Positions 1 through 7,127 of a DNA stretch of 64,000 nt are shown in pieces. This stretch comes from Paenibacillus abyssi (GTDB lineage: Bacteria > Bacillota > Bacilli > Paenibacillales > Paenibacillaceae), in assembly GCF_014640295.1 (NCBI RefSeq), contig NZ_BMGR01000010.1, forward strand, positions 62,001-126,000, given 5' to 3'. The number at the start of each line of letters is the position of its first letter. Positions within the stretch are counted from its first letter, which is position 1. Below the pieces are notes generated by a model that searched no databases, was not told where the DNA came from, and saw only the letters and a program-made list of their open reading frames with translations. The translations under genes and the position numbers were made by a program.

Positions 1-164
1 ATTTTAATCGCTTCCTGCAGCCTGCCTGCATTATCTCCCACTACCGTCTGAAAATAAACGTCAATCCCCAGCTCAGCCAAGCCCTGTGACAAAAACTGCG
101 CATTTGTATTGACGATTTGCCCTAGCAGCAATTCCGTGCCAACTGCAATGATTTCAGCTTTCAT
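1..164 (-). CDS. cinA: CinA N-terminus (partial)
   Basis: Only about the first 54 codons are in the window; the gene runs off the left edge. The peptide opens [16 protein letters not shown] and continues with [20 protein letters not shown], the start of the molybdopterin-binding (MoaB/MogA-like) domain of CinA. CinA is a competence/damage-inducible protein; family members have been linked to NMN deamidation and pyrophosphatase activity. The ATG at 164 is preceded by GGGAGCGG at a suitable distance; a second ATG just upstream is out of frame. It lies downstream of pgsA, as in B. subtilis, where recA follows. A terminator at 187-224 separates it from pgsA, so it is probably its own unit. The C-terminal domain cannot be assessed here. 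Confidence 0.9.
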   Translation of the reverse strand, partial: MKAEIIAVGTELLLGQIVNTNAQFLSQGLAELGIDVYFQTVVGDNAGRLQEAIK

Positions 165-186
165 GCCATCCGCTCCCTGCAAAAAT

Positions 187-224
187 AAGATGAAAAACAC
201 CATTCCGGTCGGGAATGATGTTTT
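187..224 (-). terminator. Rho-independent terminator after pgsA
   Basis: On the minus strand a 13-bp stem (one G-U pair) at 194-206/212-224 closes a 5-nt loop and is followed by TTTTTCATC. It lies 20 bp past the pgsA stop and should end the rimO-pgsA transcript before cinA. Confidence 0.85.
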
Positions 225-244
225 ATAACCTAACGAATTCAATT

Positions 245-838
245 TTACTCCGCCGGAATAATGTTCTTATTCTTCACAAAATAATCAATACCGGAGTATA
301 CCGTAATGAGTGCCGCTGCCCAAGTAGAGATGATATCAAATCGGATATCGATGAATGCAAATGGAAAATTGTTAAGCAGCAGTGCGATAATCATTGTAAT
401 CTGTACAGCCGTTTTCCATTTTCCCCATTTGCTGGCCGCGAGCACAGAACCCTCTAACAAAGCAACCTGGCGCAGGCCGGTCACTGCAAATTCACGGCTA
501 ATAATAACGATGGCGATCCATGCATCAAGCTTATCCATCTCCACAAGCGAGATCAGAACCGCAGCGACTAACAGCTTGTCCGCAAGCGGATCAAGCAGCT
601 TGCCAAGGTTTGTCACGATTTTGTTCTTCCGGGCGATATACCCGTCCAAACCATCGGTGCTTGCCGCAATAATAAAAATGAGCGTGGCTACAATTTGATT
701 GTATGTAATGGAAAAGTCTCCGACCAAGATCGGATTCAAATCCAATTTCAGCCACTGGTCCCAATTCACAAGAAGAAGAAACATGATGATCGGTACCAGA
801 AATATTCTCGCCAATGTAATTCGATTGGCCAGATTCAT
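245..838 (-). CDS. pgsA: CDP-diacylglycerol-glycerol-3-phosphate 3-phosphatidyltransferase
   Basis: PgsA makes phosphatidylglycerol phosphate from CDP-diacylglycerol and glycerol-3-phosphate at the cytoplasmic membrane, the committed step to phosphatidylglycerol, cardiolipin and lipoteichoic acid precursors. The CDP-alcohol phosphotransferase signature is complete: D62, D65-G66, A69-R70, G79, D83 and D87 in DGLDGYIAR...GKLLDPLAD. The 197-aa length and several hydrophobic segments (about residues 8-25, 47-60, 95-112, 145-165) fit the family. Its start overlaps the rimO stop by 4 bp, so the two are translationally coupled. The position next to cinA matches B. subtilis. All catalytic residues are present and nothing is odd. 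Confidence 0.96.
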   Translation of the reverse strand: MNLANRITLARIFLVPIIMFLLLVNWDQWLKLDLNPILVGDFSITYNQIVATLIFIIAASTDGLDGYIARKNKIVTNLGKLLDPLADKLLVAAVLISLVEMDKLDAWIAIVIISREFAVTGLRQVALLEGSVLAASKWGKWKTAVQITMIIALLLNNFPFAFIDIRFDIISTWAAALITVYSGIDYFVKNKNIIPAE

Positions 839-2163
839 GCAATTCCCTCCCCGGAAAGATCAAACTCATAGGCGTGGGTCACTCTGATTTTTTGTATCTC
901 ACCGATATTAACGGAACATTTTGAGATGTAAACCTCACCGTCGATTTCAGGGGCATCGTATTGCGAACGGCCGATATACACGTCGCTGCGGCCATCATAA
1001 CGCTCGACCAGCACTTCGATTTCCCGGCCGATATATTTGCTTCCGTTATCTTTAGCTACCTCGCGCTGGATCTCCATCAACGTATTCGCGCGCCATTGCT
1101 TCACTTCATCGTCCACATGATCCGGAAGGCGAACGGCCGGCGTATCCTCTTCACTTGAATAAGTGAATACACCAAGACGGTCAAACTTCATCTCTCTTAC
1201 AAAATCGCATAAACGCTCGAAATCCTCTTCCGTTTCACCTGGGAATCCAACAATGATAGATGTTCGAAGCGCCGCCTCCGGTATACGGGCTCTAATCTTA
1301 GCGATCAACTCTCTCGCATCGCGCTGTCTTCCCGGACGGCGCATCCGTTTTAAAATGGCATCCTCGCTGTGCTGCAATGGCATATCGATATATTTGCAAA
1401 TTTTAGGATTCGTCGCAATCGTTTCAAGCAGTTCATCCGTGAAAAATCCAGGATAAGCATAATGAAGCCGTACCCATGCGATTCCTGGCACTGCGCTAAC
1501 CCGGTTCATCAGCTCCGGCAGCATAAATCCATCATATAAATCGGTGCCGTAATTTGTGGAATCCTGTGCGATAAGACTGATCTCCTTGACACCTTGCGAA
1601 GCGAGCTGCTGCACTTCCGTAATAATCGATTCCATCGATCTGCTGCGGAATTTGCCGCGCATAATCGGGATGCTGCAAAAGGTACAAGCATTATCACAGC
1701 CTTCAGCAATTTTAACATGCGCTGTGTAACGCGGTGACGTCACGATACGCGGCAGCGCTTGCTCATAGTCAAATACCGGATTGCCGACCTTAACCGGTTT
1801 TTTGCCCCGCAGTGCCTCGTCAACGATCTCATTTATATGGTGAAAATCCCCTGTTCCGACGATTCCGTCAATCTCAGGCATCTCTTCCATTAACTGCTGT
1901 TTGTATCGCTGGGTTAAACAGCCTGACACGATTAACGCTTTCAATCGCGCTGTATCCTTCAGCTCGGCCAAGTCAATAATTGTGTTCACCGATTCTTCTT
2001 TGGCAGCGTCAATAAATCCGCATGTATTCACAATAATAACGGTTGCTTGTTCCGGCTCTTCAACCAACTCATATCCCCGTCCATGAATCAAACCAGCCAT
2101 AATCTCCGAATCGACCAGGTTCTTCTCGCAACCCAGTGTAACCACTTTTACACGTTCCGTCAT
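835..2163 (-). CDS. rimO: Ribosomal protein S12 methylthiotransferase RimO
   Basis: RimO is a radical-SAM enzyme that methylthiolates an aspartate of ribosomal protein S12. Domains in order: UPF0004 N-terminal domain with cluster cysteines C12, C48 and C82; the radical-SAM core with CxxxCxxC at C156/C160/C163 (GCDNACTFCSIP); and a C-terminal TRAM-like domain from about residue 375. The 442-aa length is typical. I favour RimO over MiaB because of the MTERVKVVTLGCEKNLVDSE start and the C-terminal pattern, but the two families are close. The ATG follows GGAGGAG; a sigma-A promoter lies at 2208-2237. B. subtilis has no rimO at this position, so this is a lineage-specific addition to the pgsA locus. 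Confidence 0.93.
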   Translation of the reverse strand: MTERVKVVTLGCEKNLVDSEIMAGLIHGRGYELVEEPEQATVIIVNTCGFIDAAKEESVNTIIDLAELKDTARLKALIVSGCLTQRYKQQLMEEMPEIDGIVGTGDFHHINEIVDEALRGKKPVKVGNPVFDYEQALPRIVTSPRYTAHVKIAEGCDNACTFCSIPIMRGKFRSRSMESIITEVQQLASQGVKEISLIAQDSTNYGTDLYDGFMLPELMNRVSAVPGIAWVRLHYAYPGFFTDELLETIATNPKICKYIDMPLQHSEDAILKRMRRPGRQRDARELIAKIRARIPEAALRTSIIVGFPGETEEDFERLCDFVREMKFDRLGVFTYSSEEDTPAVRLPDHVDDEVKQWRANTLMEIQREVAKDNGSKYIGREIEVLVERYDGRSDVYIGRSQYDAPEIDGEVYISKCSVNIGEIQKIRVTHAYEFDLSGEGIA

Positions 2164-2207
2164 TTTTAAGAACTCCTCCAGATCTCTTCCGTAAAACTAT
2201 CCCATCA

Positions 2208-2237
2208 AGTATAATACATGTCTCAATCATGTGTCAA
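2208..2237 (-). promoter_or_regulatory. Candidate sigma-A promoter of rimO-pgsA
   Basis: The minus strand reads TTGACA, an 18-nt spacer, then TATACT, about 45 nt upstream of the rimO ATG. The -35 is a perfect consensus and the -10 differs at one base. A short ACATG/CATGT repeat lies in the spacer. The element follows the yajQ terminator directly, as expected for a new transcription unit. Confidence 0.7.
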
Positions 2238-2241
2238 AATG

Positions 2242-2282
2242 CAAAAATCCCTTTGGCCGCCTATAATTAACGACGAAAGGGA
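2242..2282 (-). terminator. Rho-independent terminator after yajQ
   Basis: TCCCTTT and AAAGGGA pair around an inner GTCG/CGGC stem, followed by TTTTTG on the minus strand. It begins 14 bp past the yajQ stop. Confidence 0.75.
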
Positions 2283-2295
2283 CATAAAGATGCCG

Positions 2296-2787
2296 CTATC
2301 GGTAGTTGGTGAACTGAAGGTCGATCGCAAGATCAGCCCCGCGAAGCAGCGCCATTACCGCTTGCAGATCATCGCGGCTTTTACCGGTTACGCGAATTTG
2401 ATCGCCCTGAACCTGGCTTTTCACCTTTAGTTTGGAATCACGGATCAAAATATTAATTTTCTTGGAAATGTCCTGTTCGATGCCTTGTTTTAATTTGATG
2501 CGCTGTCTCACAGTCCCGCTTGAGGCCGGTTCGATTTTTCCGTATTCCAGGTTTTTGATCGGCACGCCGCGTTTGATCATTTTGGACTGAAGAATATCGA
2601 TTACACTTTTTAATTTGTACTCGTCGTCCGAGGCCACAATCAAATCCTCTTTCTCAAGCCCGATGCTGCTTTTGCTTCCTTTAAAATCAAAACGGGTCTC
2701 GATTTCCCGCTCCGCTTGTTGAATGGCATTGCTCAATTCCTGCATATCAACCTTCGATACGATATCAAATGAGCTTTCTGAACTCAT
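2296..2787 (-). CDS. YajQ-family nucleotide-binding protein (UPF0234)
   Basis: A 163-aa protein of the YajQ/UPF0234 family, with two ferredoxin-like folds and no catalytic residues. Characterised family members bind c-di-GMP or nucleotides and can act as transcriptional co-regulators; the role in Firmicutes is unclear. Recognisable parts are [20 protein letters not shown] near the N-terminus, [13 protein letters not shown] near residues 35-47 and the lysine-rich central region. A longer reading frame extends 34 codons upstream, but the ATG at 2787 follows AGAGGAG and gives the usual family length, so I start there. It is a single-gene unit between two terminators. It is absent from this position in B. 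subtilis. Confidence 0.92.
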   Translation of the reverse strand: MSSESSFDIVSKVDMQELSNAIQQAEREIETRFDFKGSKSSIGLEKEDLIVASDDEYKLKSVIDILQSKMIKRGVPIKNLEYGKIEPASSGTVRQRIKLKQGIEQDISKKINILIRDSKLKVKSQVQGDQIRVTGKSRDDLQAVMALLRGADLAIDLQFTNYR

Positions 2788-2827
2788 AGTAGCTTCAACT
2801 CCTCTTATGTACCTTATTACTACCAAA

Positions 2828-2856
2828 ATTATACCCGATTCAAGCTGACAAGAAAA
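2828..2856 (-). promoter_or_regulatory. Possible sigma-A promoter of yajQ
   Basis: A perfect TATAAT (2828-2833) lies about 40 nt upstream of the yajQ ATG. The hexamer 17 nt further up (TTTTCT) is a poor -35, so only the -10 is persuasive. It overlaps the tail of the rodZ terminator. Confidence 0.4.
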
Positions 2857-2883
2857 GACATCCCAGTACCAGGCAGGGATGCC
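2851..2883 (-). terminator. Rho-independent terminator after rodZ
   Basis: The minus strand reads GGCATCCC, an 11-nt loop, GGGATGTC (8 bp with a G-U pair) and then TTTTCTT. It lies 38 bp past the rodZ stop. Confidence 0.75.
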
Positions 2884-2921
2884 TTTCAAGGTATAAGCTT
2901 GTCATCGACGACCGATTGCCG

Positions 2922-3812
2922 TTATTCCCCAACCGCCGGTTCGTCAACAGGATCGAACTGTAACTTTTTGGAGCTCGGTCTGTTTTTATCGTCAATCAGA
3001 ATTCCGTCTACTCTCAGCTCGATATTGTCGGCTCTTCCGACATTCACGTATACGCTGCCTTCCAGTTCAAAGGTTAGAACGGTTCCATCCGTATCCGTTC
3101 CCGAGTGCTGAACTTCCCCTCTGTTGTTTCCGAGTCTGATCTCGTTCCAAGAACCGCTACCCGATACTTTAAGCTCATAGGTGTGAACGCCTGCAGGGCT
3201 GATTTCATAATAATCGGTACTGGCACTTTCTCTCACCAGCGTCAATGCTGTGGTCGGCTCTGGCTCTGGCTCCGGTTCCGGTTCAGGACTCGGCTCCGGT
3301 TCAGGCTCTACCGGCTGATCTGAACCATTCTCGCCCGCTGTATCATTGTTTGCGGCAGGCGGTTGGCTGTCCGTAGATATTTGGGTGCTGTCATCAGTTT
3401 TTACATTATTGTTGCCGTCATCTGGTCTATTGATGGCAAATGTATAGATAATAACACCGATTAGGATGAGAAACGACCACATCAACAAGGTAAATCCCCA
3501 TTTGCTCCATCGGTCTGATGTTCGGGCGGAGGAGCGGCGAGGCTTCATCATCGGCTCAAGTTTCGCTTCGTTCGGTACAGAAGGGATCTCGTTATTGTAC
3601 AGTCGCAGCACTTCTTCAGCATCCAAACCGACGGTCTCCGCATAGTTCTTCACAAATGCGCGAACGTAAAAATTCCCGGGAAGTACCTTATAATCCCCTT
3701 CTTCAATAGCTTCCAAATACCGTTTTCGAATTTTTGTCATTTCTTCTATATTTTCAAGCGAAAGCCCTCTCTCGTTCCTGGCCTTTTTCAGCAGTTCGCC
3801 CAATTCCGACAT
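2922..3812 (-). CDS. rodZ: RodZ-like cell-shape protein (YmfM)
   Basis: RodZ is a bitopic membrane protein that links the MreB cytoskeleton to the wall-elongation machinery. Visible order: an Xre-type helix-turn-helix domain (about 1-75, starting MSELGELLKKARNERGLSLE), one TM helix (about 106-127), a Pro/Glu-repeat linker (alternating P and E, about residues 175-185) and a C-terminal beta-rich DUF4115 domain. The start at 3812 follows GGAGGTGAG; codons upstream in the same frame have no homology. It sits 13 bp behind ymfK and probably shares its transcript. In B. subtilis ymfM also lies directly upstream of pgsA; here yajQ and rimO have come between them. Confidence 0.9.
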   Translation of the reverse strand: MSELGELLKKARNERGLSLENIEEMTKIRKRYLEAIEEGDYKVLPGNFYVRAFVKNYAETVGLDAEEVLRLYNNEIPSVPNEAKLEPMMKPRRSSARTSDRWSKWGFTLLMWSFLILIGVIIYTFAINRPDDGNNNVKTDDSTQISTDSQPPAANNDTAGENGSDQPVEPEPEPSPEPEPEPEPEPTTALTLVRESASTDYYEISPAGVHTYELKVSGSGSWNEIRLGNNRGEVQHSGTDTDGTVLTFELEGSVYVNVGRADNIELRVDGILIDDKNRPSSKKLQFDPVDEPAVGE

Positions 3813-3825
3813 GCCCTCACCTCCT

Positions 3826-4590
3826 TCATTCGAAATCATTGTAGCCGGTAAATGTTTCATACGTTATTTCTTCATCCGGGGTGTTGCGGAGCTCTATAAT
3901 ACAATCAAAATGGCTGTAATCATAATGAGATTCCTTAATGAAGATATCCGGATGCTCAATTACCTTGGTTGAGGGCATCGCCATAAGCTCCTGCAACAGG
4001 GCATGATGCTTCTCATTCGAGCGGATCGTGCTGACAATCCCGTCAATGATGAAAATATTATTCTCATTCATTTCCTCTTCCGAGAGCTGGCTGCGGACCG
4101 TCTGACGCAGCAGTGTTGAAGACACAAAGGTCCATCGTTTGTTGGAGCATACGCTGCCTGCAATGATCGATTCAGTCTTCCCTACCCTCGGCATACCGCG
4201 CAATCCAACGACTTGATTCCCTTCCCGCTTAAACACCTCTCCCAGAAAGTCAACAAGCAGGCCCAGCTCGTCCCTTGTAAAACGGAACGTTTTCTTATCA
4301 TCTGAGTCGCGCTCGATGTAACGGCCATGACGGACCGCGAGTATATCAACAAGCTTCGGTGGACGAAGCGCATTCAATGTAATATTGTCGACTTTTTTAA
4401 GCATTTTGCCAAGCAATTCAATCTTTTCATCGTCATCCGTTTGCAGCAGCATTCCCCGTGTCCGGTCTTCTACGCCATTGATGGTTATGATGTTCACTTC
4501 CAGCATACCGAGCAAGGAGGCGATATCGCCAAGCAACCCGGGCCTGTTCTTATGTATTTTATACTCCATGTACCATTGCTTAAATTCCAT
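3826..4590 (-). CDS. ymfK: YmfK-like protein, ACT-like domain plus DUF3388
   Basis: A 254-aa protein matching B. subtilis YmfK (DUF3388) by position and content. Residues about 10-70 look like an ACT fold (YKIHKNRPGLLGDIASLLGM). The C-terminal part holds a P-loop-like GMPRVGKTE at 132-140, followed by a predicted alpha/beta region. No molecular function is established, to my knowledge. An ACT domain joined to a possible nucleotide-binding loop suggests a ligand-sensing NTPase, but that is inference. The ATG at 4590 follows AGAGGTG. A candidate sigma-H promoter lies about 60 nt upstream, so rodZ may be co-expressed from it. Confidence 0.85.
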   Translation of the reverse strand: MEFKQWYMEYKIHKNRPGLLGDIASLLGMLEVNIITINGVEDRTRGMLLQTDDDEKIELLGKMLKKVDNITLNALRPPKLVDILAVRHGRYIERDSDDKKTFRFTRDELGLLVDFLGEVFKREGNQVVGLRGMPRVGKTESIIAGSVCSNKRWTFVSSTLLRQTVRSQLSEEEMNENNIFIIDGIVSTIRSNEKHHALLQELMAMPSTKVIEHPDIFIKESHYDYSHFDCIIELRNTPDEEITYETFTGYNDFE

Positions 4591-4643
4591 ACAACACCTC
4601 TGCCTGATAATTGAAAAACCTTTAATTTACGTTACAACACATA

Positions 4644-4668
4644 ATTCTACAATTTTCGTCAAACTCCT
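4644..4668 (-). promoter_or_regulatory. Candidate sigma-H promoter of ymfK-rodZ
   Basis: The minus strand reads AGGAGTT, 13 nt, then AGAATTA. This fits the sigma-H pattern AGGAnnT...HGAAT with the same 13-nt gap as the well-known spoVG promoter. A Spo0A-box-like TTTGACGAA lies in the spacer (consensus TTTGTCGAA). It sits between the DUF3243 terminator and ymfK. Confidence 0.55.
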
Positions 4669-4689
4669 GCAAAACATTTAAGAAACATT

Positions 4690-4723
4690 GCAGAAAAGCC
4701 CCCTTGACGGGAGGCTTTCCTGC
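4690..4723 (-). terminator. Rho-independent terminator after the DUF3243 gene
   Basis: A long hairpin on the minus strand pairs GCAGGAAAGCCTCCC with GGGGGCTTTTCTGC, with small mismatches, 8 bp past the stop. Its tail is only moderately T-rich. Confidence 0.7.
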
Positions 4724-4730
4724 AAAGCGA

Positions 4731-4985
4731 CTATTTCGAGTGATCTACAAGCTTCATCATAAGACGAGCGATTGTCTTACGCTCTTCTGCATCGCCTACA
4801 TCCCATAGTTCCTTGAGCGCACGCTGCTCGTCATTTTTGGGATCCACTTTCTCATCGAGAAATGTGCCGATCTCGTAAGCGAGGTTGGAGATCGTTTCTT
4901 CGCTTAACCCGATCTTCTTTGCTTGTTGCACTCGGTCAGCCAAAAATTGCTTCCAGGTATCAAAATCTGTTAGGACAGTTGACAC
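4731..4985 (-). CDS. ymfJ: DUF3243 protein (YmfJ-like)
   Basis: An 84-aa helical protein matching YmfJ (DUF3243) of B. subtilis by position, length and content (TDFDTWKQFLADRVQQAKKI near the N-terminus, VDPKNDEQRALKELWDVGD in the middle). I start at the GTG at 4985 because GGAGGCG lies 7 nt upstream; the same frame extends further but with basic non-conserved residues. Its function is unknown. It is strongly charged, has no TM segment and is probably cytosolic. It follows ymfI by about 110 bp and ends at a strong terminator, so it is likely the last gene of the ymfF-ymfH-ymfI transcript. Confidence 0.85.
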   Translation of the reverse strand: MSTVLTDFDTWKQFLADRVQQAKKIGLSEETISNLAYEIGTFLDEKVDPKNDEQRALKELWDVGDAEERKTIARLMMKLVDHSK

Positions 4986-5094
4986 GCCTTTTCGCCTCCT
5001 TTTTATCGTTGAGAAAGGAATTATCAACAGTCCTATTGTTAGCTTGACGGGATGATATTATGCGATAAATTGCTCCGGAAAAATGTTTCAGCCC

Positions 5095-5841
5095 TCAGGT
5101 GACCCAACCGCCGTTAGGACTTATAATCTGGCCTGTAATATAACTGGATTCCGGCAGAGCAAGAAAATATACGAGGGAAGCAATCTCATCGGGCTGAGCA
5201 AATCGCCCGACCGGAATTTCTTCCGATAAAGCAGCCTTCTCCTGCTCGTCCAAATTGTTGTTCATCATCGTATCGACTGCGCCTGGAGCGACTGCGTTAA
5301 CGGTAATTCCCGAAGGGGCCAACTCCTTGGCCAATGCTTTCGTAAAAGCGTTCATTCCTCCTTTAGTGGTGGAATACAACACTTCGCAGGATGCCCCGGA
5401 TATTCCCCATACAGAGGAGACATTGATGATCCGGCCGTATTTACTCTTGACCATCGCCGGCATAAAGGTTTGCGTACAAAGAAACATCCCCTTTAAATTA
5501 ACCGACATCACATCATCCCAAACCTCGTCGGTCACATCAGAAAGCAGCCCGTAATGTGAGATGCCTGCATTGTTTACCAATATATCGGGAAGCATCCCAT
5601 GCGTCTCTAATTTTTCATGCATTCTGTTCAGCTGGTCGCGCGAGCGCAAATCCGAGCTGACCGTCATGACATTCGAACCTCTTCGCATGCAGATCCTTGC
5701 CGTTTCATTTGCCGCTTCATGGGAATTCAAATAGTGGATGACAAGGTTCATTCCCTCAGCCGCGAAGCGCTGCGCAATCGCAGCGCCAATTCCGCGGCTG
5801 GCTCCGGTAATAAGAACCGTCATTTCGCTTAAAGGCTTCAT
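5095..5841 (-). CDS. ymfI: SDR-family reductase, probable EF-P 5-aminopentanone reductase YmfI
   Basis: A classical short-chain dehydrogenase of 248 aa: TGASRGIG at 12-19, NNAG at 90-93, the active-site serine region NVSSVWG, and YSTTK with Tyr156 and Lys160. In B. subtilis the gene at this position, ymfI, reduces 5-aminopentanone on the EF-P lysine to 5-aminopentanol, which swarming motility needs. Position and neighbours (M16 genes before, DUF3243 after) support the same role, but SDR sequence alone does not fix the substrate; a FabG-like activity is the alternative. It overlaps ymfH by 4 bp. The ATG follows AAGGAGAATGT. Confidence 0.85.
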   Translation of the reverse strand: MKPLSEMTVLITGASRGIGAAIAQRFAAEGMNLVIHYLNSHEAANETARICMRRGSNVMTVSSDLRSRDQLNRMHEKLETHGMLPDILVNNAGISHYGLLSDVTDEVWDDVMSVNLKGMFLCTQTFMPAMVKSKYGRIINVSSVWGISGASCEVLYSTTKGGMNAFTKALAKELAPSGITVNAVAPGAVDTMMNNNLDEQEKAALSEEIPVGRFAQPDEIASLVYFLALPESSYITGQIISPNGGWVT

Positions 5842-7124
5842 ACATTCTCCTTGCTTACAATGGAAACGGCCATTTGATCAAAGTCAAAATGCTCCCGCAT
5901 TCGCTCATTTATTTCTTCTAACGTAATTTGTTCAAACAGCGGGAGAAGCTGGAACAAATCGCCTCCCCTGAACTTATGGCGGGTAAATTCATTTGCTATC
6001 GCTTCAGGTGAATTCAACATTCTCAGGTAGCCGCCAATCCGTTTGCGGCGAGTCCTCTCAAATGCTTCTTCCTGCAAACCTGCCTTCAACGCCTCTTCAA
6101 TCGAAGAACGGATCCGGCGCAGAAACTCGTCCGGGTCGCGCGTTTCCCCTCCGATAATCGAGAATGCATAGTCATAGCTGGAATTATATTCATAACCGAA
6201 CGAATCGGAAATCAAATTATCATCATAGAGCGATTGATACAACTGCGAGCTTTGGCCTAACAACACATCCAGCATCAATTTGGTAGTGATGTCCCGTCTT
6301 TGAAGTTCAGCACTTTCATGCACCAGTTGTTTCTCTTTGAATCCGAATAAGCATTTTGGCAGCGAAACAGGAAGAACAGCCGTTTTTTTCGGAATTTTAA
6401 CGTTTACAGGCTCATCCTCGAATTGGCGCTTGATCGAATCAAGCTGCTCAAATGATTTTCCGGATTGATTCGCTCTCACAAGCTCCATGATTTCTTCCGC
6501 GCGAACCCCTCCAACCACAAACAGCATCATATTGGAAGGATGATAAAATGTCTCGTAACAGGTATACAAGCTTTCTTTATCAATGCTTCGAATGGACTCT
6601 ACAGATCCGGCGATATCGATATGCACAGGATGTTTATGATACAGCGCATCGATTAGACCTGTATATACACGCCAATCGGGATTGTCTTTGTACATATTGA
6701 TTTCCTGCTCAATAATCCCCTTTTCCTTTTCGACATTTTCATCGGTGAAGTAAGGATGCTGAACAAAATTAAGCAGGGTTTCTAAATTGGCTTGAATTTG
6801 TTCAGTTGCAGAAAAGAGATATACTGTCCGGTCAAAGCTTGTGAAGGCATTGGCAGAGGCGCCTTGCGAAGCAAACGTGGCAAAGATATCGCCTGTTGGC
6901 TCTTCAAACATCTTATGCTCAAGAAAATGCGCAATTCCATCCGGAACGCGAACATAAGACCGATCCCCGACAGCAAAACAATTATCAACCGAACCGAAAC
7001 GGGTTGAGAAGGTTGCGTACGTTTTCTGAAAGCCTTCCTTAGGTAAAATATACACTTCCAGCCCATTAGGCAGCTTCTCGTGATACAGTTTTTCCTTAAC
7101 TCCAGGGTAATCGAGTACTTCCAT
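5838..7124 (-). CDS. ymfH: M16 family metallopeptidase (YmfH)
   Basis: A 428-aa insulinase/processing-peptidase-family protein with an intact inverted zinc motif: H66-F-L-E69-H70 in GIAHFLEHKMFEEP, with the distal glutamate region EKGIIEQEINMY downstream. It has the usual pair of M16 halves. It follows ymfF after 3 bp, and such pairs (one active, one lacking the zinc motif) usually form heterodimers, so YmfH is inferred to be the catalytic partner. No signal peptide is visible, so a cytosolic location is likely. The native substrate is not known to me. The ATG follows AAGGAGG. Confidence 0.9.
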   Translation of the reverse strand: MEVLDYPGVKEKLYHEKLPNGLEVYILPKEGFQKTYATFSTRFGSVDNCFAVGDRSYVRVPDGIAHFLEHKMFEEPTGDIFATFASQGASANAFTSFDRTVYLFSATEQIQANLETLLNFVQHPYFTDENVEKEKGIIEQEINMYKDNPDWRVYTGLIDALYHKHPVHIDIAGSVESIRSIDKESLYTCYETFYHPSNMMLFVVGGVRAEEIMELVRANQSGKSFEQLDSIKRQFEDEPVNVKIPKKTAVLPVSLPKCLFGFKEKQLVHESAELQRRDITTKLMLDVLLGQSSQLYQSLYDDNLISDSFGYEYNSSYDYAFSIIGGETRDPDEFLRRIRSSIEEALKAGLQEEAFERTRRKRIGGYLRMLNSPEAIANEFTRHKFRGGDLFQLLPLFEQITLEEINERMREHFDFDQMAVSIVSKENV

Positions 7125-7127
7125 ACC

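Noticed and set aside
3245-3310. Tandem DNA repeat in rodZ
   Set aside because: The repeated CCGGNN/CTCNGG pattern simply encodes the Pro-Glu linker of RodZ, a common feature of the family.
5042-5094. Separate promoter for the DUF3243 gene
   Set aside because: A GATAAT and CATAATAT can be found in the ymfI-DUF3243 gap, but no -35 at proper spacing.
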